A stretch of 64,000 bases of DNA, from positions 1 to 64,000 of the forward strand of contig NZ_LJCO01000026.1 of assembly GCF_001399675.1 (NCBI RefSeq), in the 5' to 3' direction. This document shows, piece by piece, positions 62,811 through 64,000 of this stretch. The stretch's first letter is position 1, and each line of letters starts with the position of its first letter. Both the position numbers and the translations under genes were made by a program. Source of the DNA: Paenalicyclobacillus ferrooxydans. GTDB taxonomy: Bacteria > Bacillota > Bacilli > Alicyclobacillales > Alicyclobacillaceae. Under the pieces are notes generated by a model. The model made no database searches. It had not been told where the DNA came from and was given only the letters and a program-made list of their open reading frames with translations.

Positions 62811-63620
62811 GCCGAGGCTAAGTCGGTGTCGCCGACTTAAGTCGCAAAAAATGAGGAGTTAAGTCGCTCGGAGCGACTTAACGGATCGACAAAGGGGTGT
62901 CTAAGTCGGCCACAGCGACTAAGGGAGCTCGCGCGGTGAGGAGTTGCCGAGGCTAAGTCGGTGTCGCCGACTTAAGTCGCAAAAAATGAGGAGTTAAGTC
63001 GCTTGGAGCGACTTAACGGATCGACAAAGGGGTGTCTAAGTCGGCCACAGCGACTAAGCCGGCCTAAACAGTGGGGAGTTGCCGAGGCTAAGTCGGTGTC
63101 GCCGACTGAAGTCACGAAAAATGAGGAGTTAAGTCGCTCGGAGCGACTTAACGGATCGACAAAGGGGTGTCTAAGTCGGCCACAGCGACTAAGCCGGCCT
63201 AAACAGTGGGGAGTTGCCGAGGCTAAGTCGGTGTCGCCGACTTAAGTCACGAAAAATGAGGAGTTAAGTCGCTTGGAGCGACTTAACGGATCGACAAAGG
63301 GGTGTCTAAGTCGGCCACAGCGACTAAGGGAGCTCGCGCGGTGAGGAGTTGCCGAGGCTAAGTCGGTGTCGCCGACTTAAGTCGCAAAAACTGAGGAGTT
63401 AAGTCGCTCGGAGCGACTTAACGGATCGACAAAGGGGTGTCTAAGTCGGCCACAGCGACTAAGCCGGCCTAAACAGTGGGGAGTTGCCGAGGCTAAGTCG
63501 GTGTCGCCGACTTAAGTCACAAAAAGTGAGGAGTTAAGTCGCTCGGAGCGACTTAACGGATTGACAAAGGGGTGTCTAAGTCGGCCACAGCGACTAAGGG
63601 AGCTCGCGCGGTGAGGAGTT
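62811..63620 (-). repeat. Satellite array 2: six 135-bp units, inverted relative to array 1
   Basis: GCCGAGGCTAAGTCGG recurs at 62811, 62946, 63081, 63216, 63351 and 63486, exactly 135 bp apart, with a partial unit from 63621. Each unit has the hairpins AAGTCGG/CCGACTT, AAGTCGCT/AGCGACTT and AGTCGG/CGACT. Two tail types alternate (A: GGAGCTCGCGCGGTGAG; B: CCGGCCTAAACAGTGGG) in the order A-B-B-A-B-A. The reverse complement aligns over its whole length with array 1 at 22985-23865. A decayed start is visible from about 62730 (GGGGAGTTGGC repeats). Confidence 0.92.
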
Positions 63621-63649
63621 GCCGAGGCTAAGCCGGCCCAAATAGCGGC

Positions 63650-63680
63650 GAGGCACCGAGCTAAGTCGGTGCCTCTTTTC
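63650..63680 (+). terminator. Terminator at the end of array 2
   Basis: GAGGCACCGA and TCGGTGCCTC form a perfect 10-bp stem followed by TTTT, reading on the plus strand. It would stop transcripts coming from the qox-ctaA operon through the array. The right arm begins in a GCTAAGTCGG segment, so it seems built from a partial array unit. Confidence 0.75.
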
Positions 63681-63687
63681 AACGAAG

Positions 63688-64000
63688 TCACAGGTGCATA
63701 AATGAGGTGGTGACCCAGCCTAGTCCGTACGCCACGACACCCACGATGACGCCCGCCATGGTCATTTCCATACCGCTTGCCCACCACGATCTGGCCGTGA
63801 GCGCACTCTTCGCTGCGCCGACTGCAAAGTGCGCCACAATACTCACAATCGCTGCGGCTATCATCGCTGACCACCCGGTCATGAAAAACAGAGGGATAAG
63901 CGGAACGATGCCGCCGACGAGCGTGGAGAGGCTGCCGATGATCGCGGATTTCCAGTGGTTACCCGCCGACTCTTCCTGAAATCCTAGTTCTTCTTGGGCC
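63688..64000 (-). CDS. VIT1/CCC1 family Fe2+/Mn2+ transporter (partial, C-terminal part)
   Basis: The last 103 codons of a gene entering from the right edge. The visible part has GNHWKSAIIGSLSTLVGGIVPLIPLFF, ISIVAHFAVGAAKSALTARSWW and a final TM MAGVIVGVVAYGLGWVTT. These match the membrane core of VIT1/CCC1 transporters. In full-length relatives a ferritin-like cytoplasmic domain may precede this region. The start codon and ribosome site are outside the window. Confidence 0.85.
   Translation of the reverse strand, partial: AQEELGFQEESAGNHWKSAIIGSLSTLVGGIVPLIPLFFMTGWSAMIAAAIVSIVAHFAVGAAKSALTARSWWASGMEMTMAGVIVGVVAYGLGWVTTSFMHL

Noticed and set aside
63003-63245. An 80-residue plus-strand frame with a 45-residue repeat inside array 2
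   Set aside because: It is a by-product of the 135-bp period (45 codons), has no ribosome site and is interrupted in other units.

Overview
The window looks like a Bacillales chromosome, probably Alicyclobacillaceae or a close relative. This rests on gene content: a bacillithiol deacetylase (BshB2), RocB, a YppC/DUF2515 protein, a DUF2087 regulator, a qox-type quinol oxidase, UvsE, strong GGAGG ribosome sites and frequent GTG/TTG starts. No taxonomy search was possible. Base composition is moderately GC-rich, with a few AT-rich promoter islands.

Layout. 1-120 is the 3' end of a 5S rRNA gene with its terminator. 120-1455 is a tandemly triplicated, hairpin-rich non-coding block. 1505-4020 holds a small membrane protein and an MFS exporter on the minus strand. 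4536-12947 is a seven-gene acyl-CoA degradation operon: two dissimilar acyl-CoA dehydrogenases that look like a heteromeric pair, an acyl-CoA ligase, an alpha-methylacyl-CoA racemase-type family III protein, thiolase, SDR and enoyl-CoA hydratase. 12898-15512 holds a DUF2515 gene and an unknown coiled-coil gene on the minus strand. 15751-22886 carries RocB, BshB2, a GntR/SPFH pair, a frameshifted lipoprotein hydrolase and a DUF2087 regulator with no visible start codon. 23989-29663 has two metallopeptidases and a NitT/TauT-type ABC importer. UvsE and a mini-flavoprotein follow, then a succinate dehydrogenase/fumarate reductase operon that resembles the Wolinella enzyme. 36538-46523 has GNAT, aspartate 4-decarboxylase, HAD, D-2-hydroxyacid dehydrogenase, proline iminopeptidase, Tex and FabV genes. 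46724-57158 has an ABC-2 exporter, an SGNH hydrolase, a LysE exporter, an ABC-F protein behind a probable attenuator, a thioredoxin-like protein and a molybdate/tungstate-type importer with its own XRE regulator but no ATPase gene. 57550-62719 is a quinol oxidase operon ending in a ctaA (heme A synthase) gene broken by two in-frame stops. A VIT1/CCC1 transporter runs off the right edge.

The most unusual structure is a pair of homologous satellite arrays at about 22,990-23,865 and 62,811-63,620. Both have a 135-bp period and three hairpins per unit built on an AGTCG/CGACT core. They lie in opposite orientation about 39 kb apart. Beyond these, the intergenic DNA is full of short tandem repeats (10-51 bp), several of which run right up to a ribosome-binding site.

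Three genes are visibly damaged or lack a start (hydrolase at 20245, regulator at 22114, ctaA at 61538). This could be real decay or assembly error, and reads would decide.
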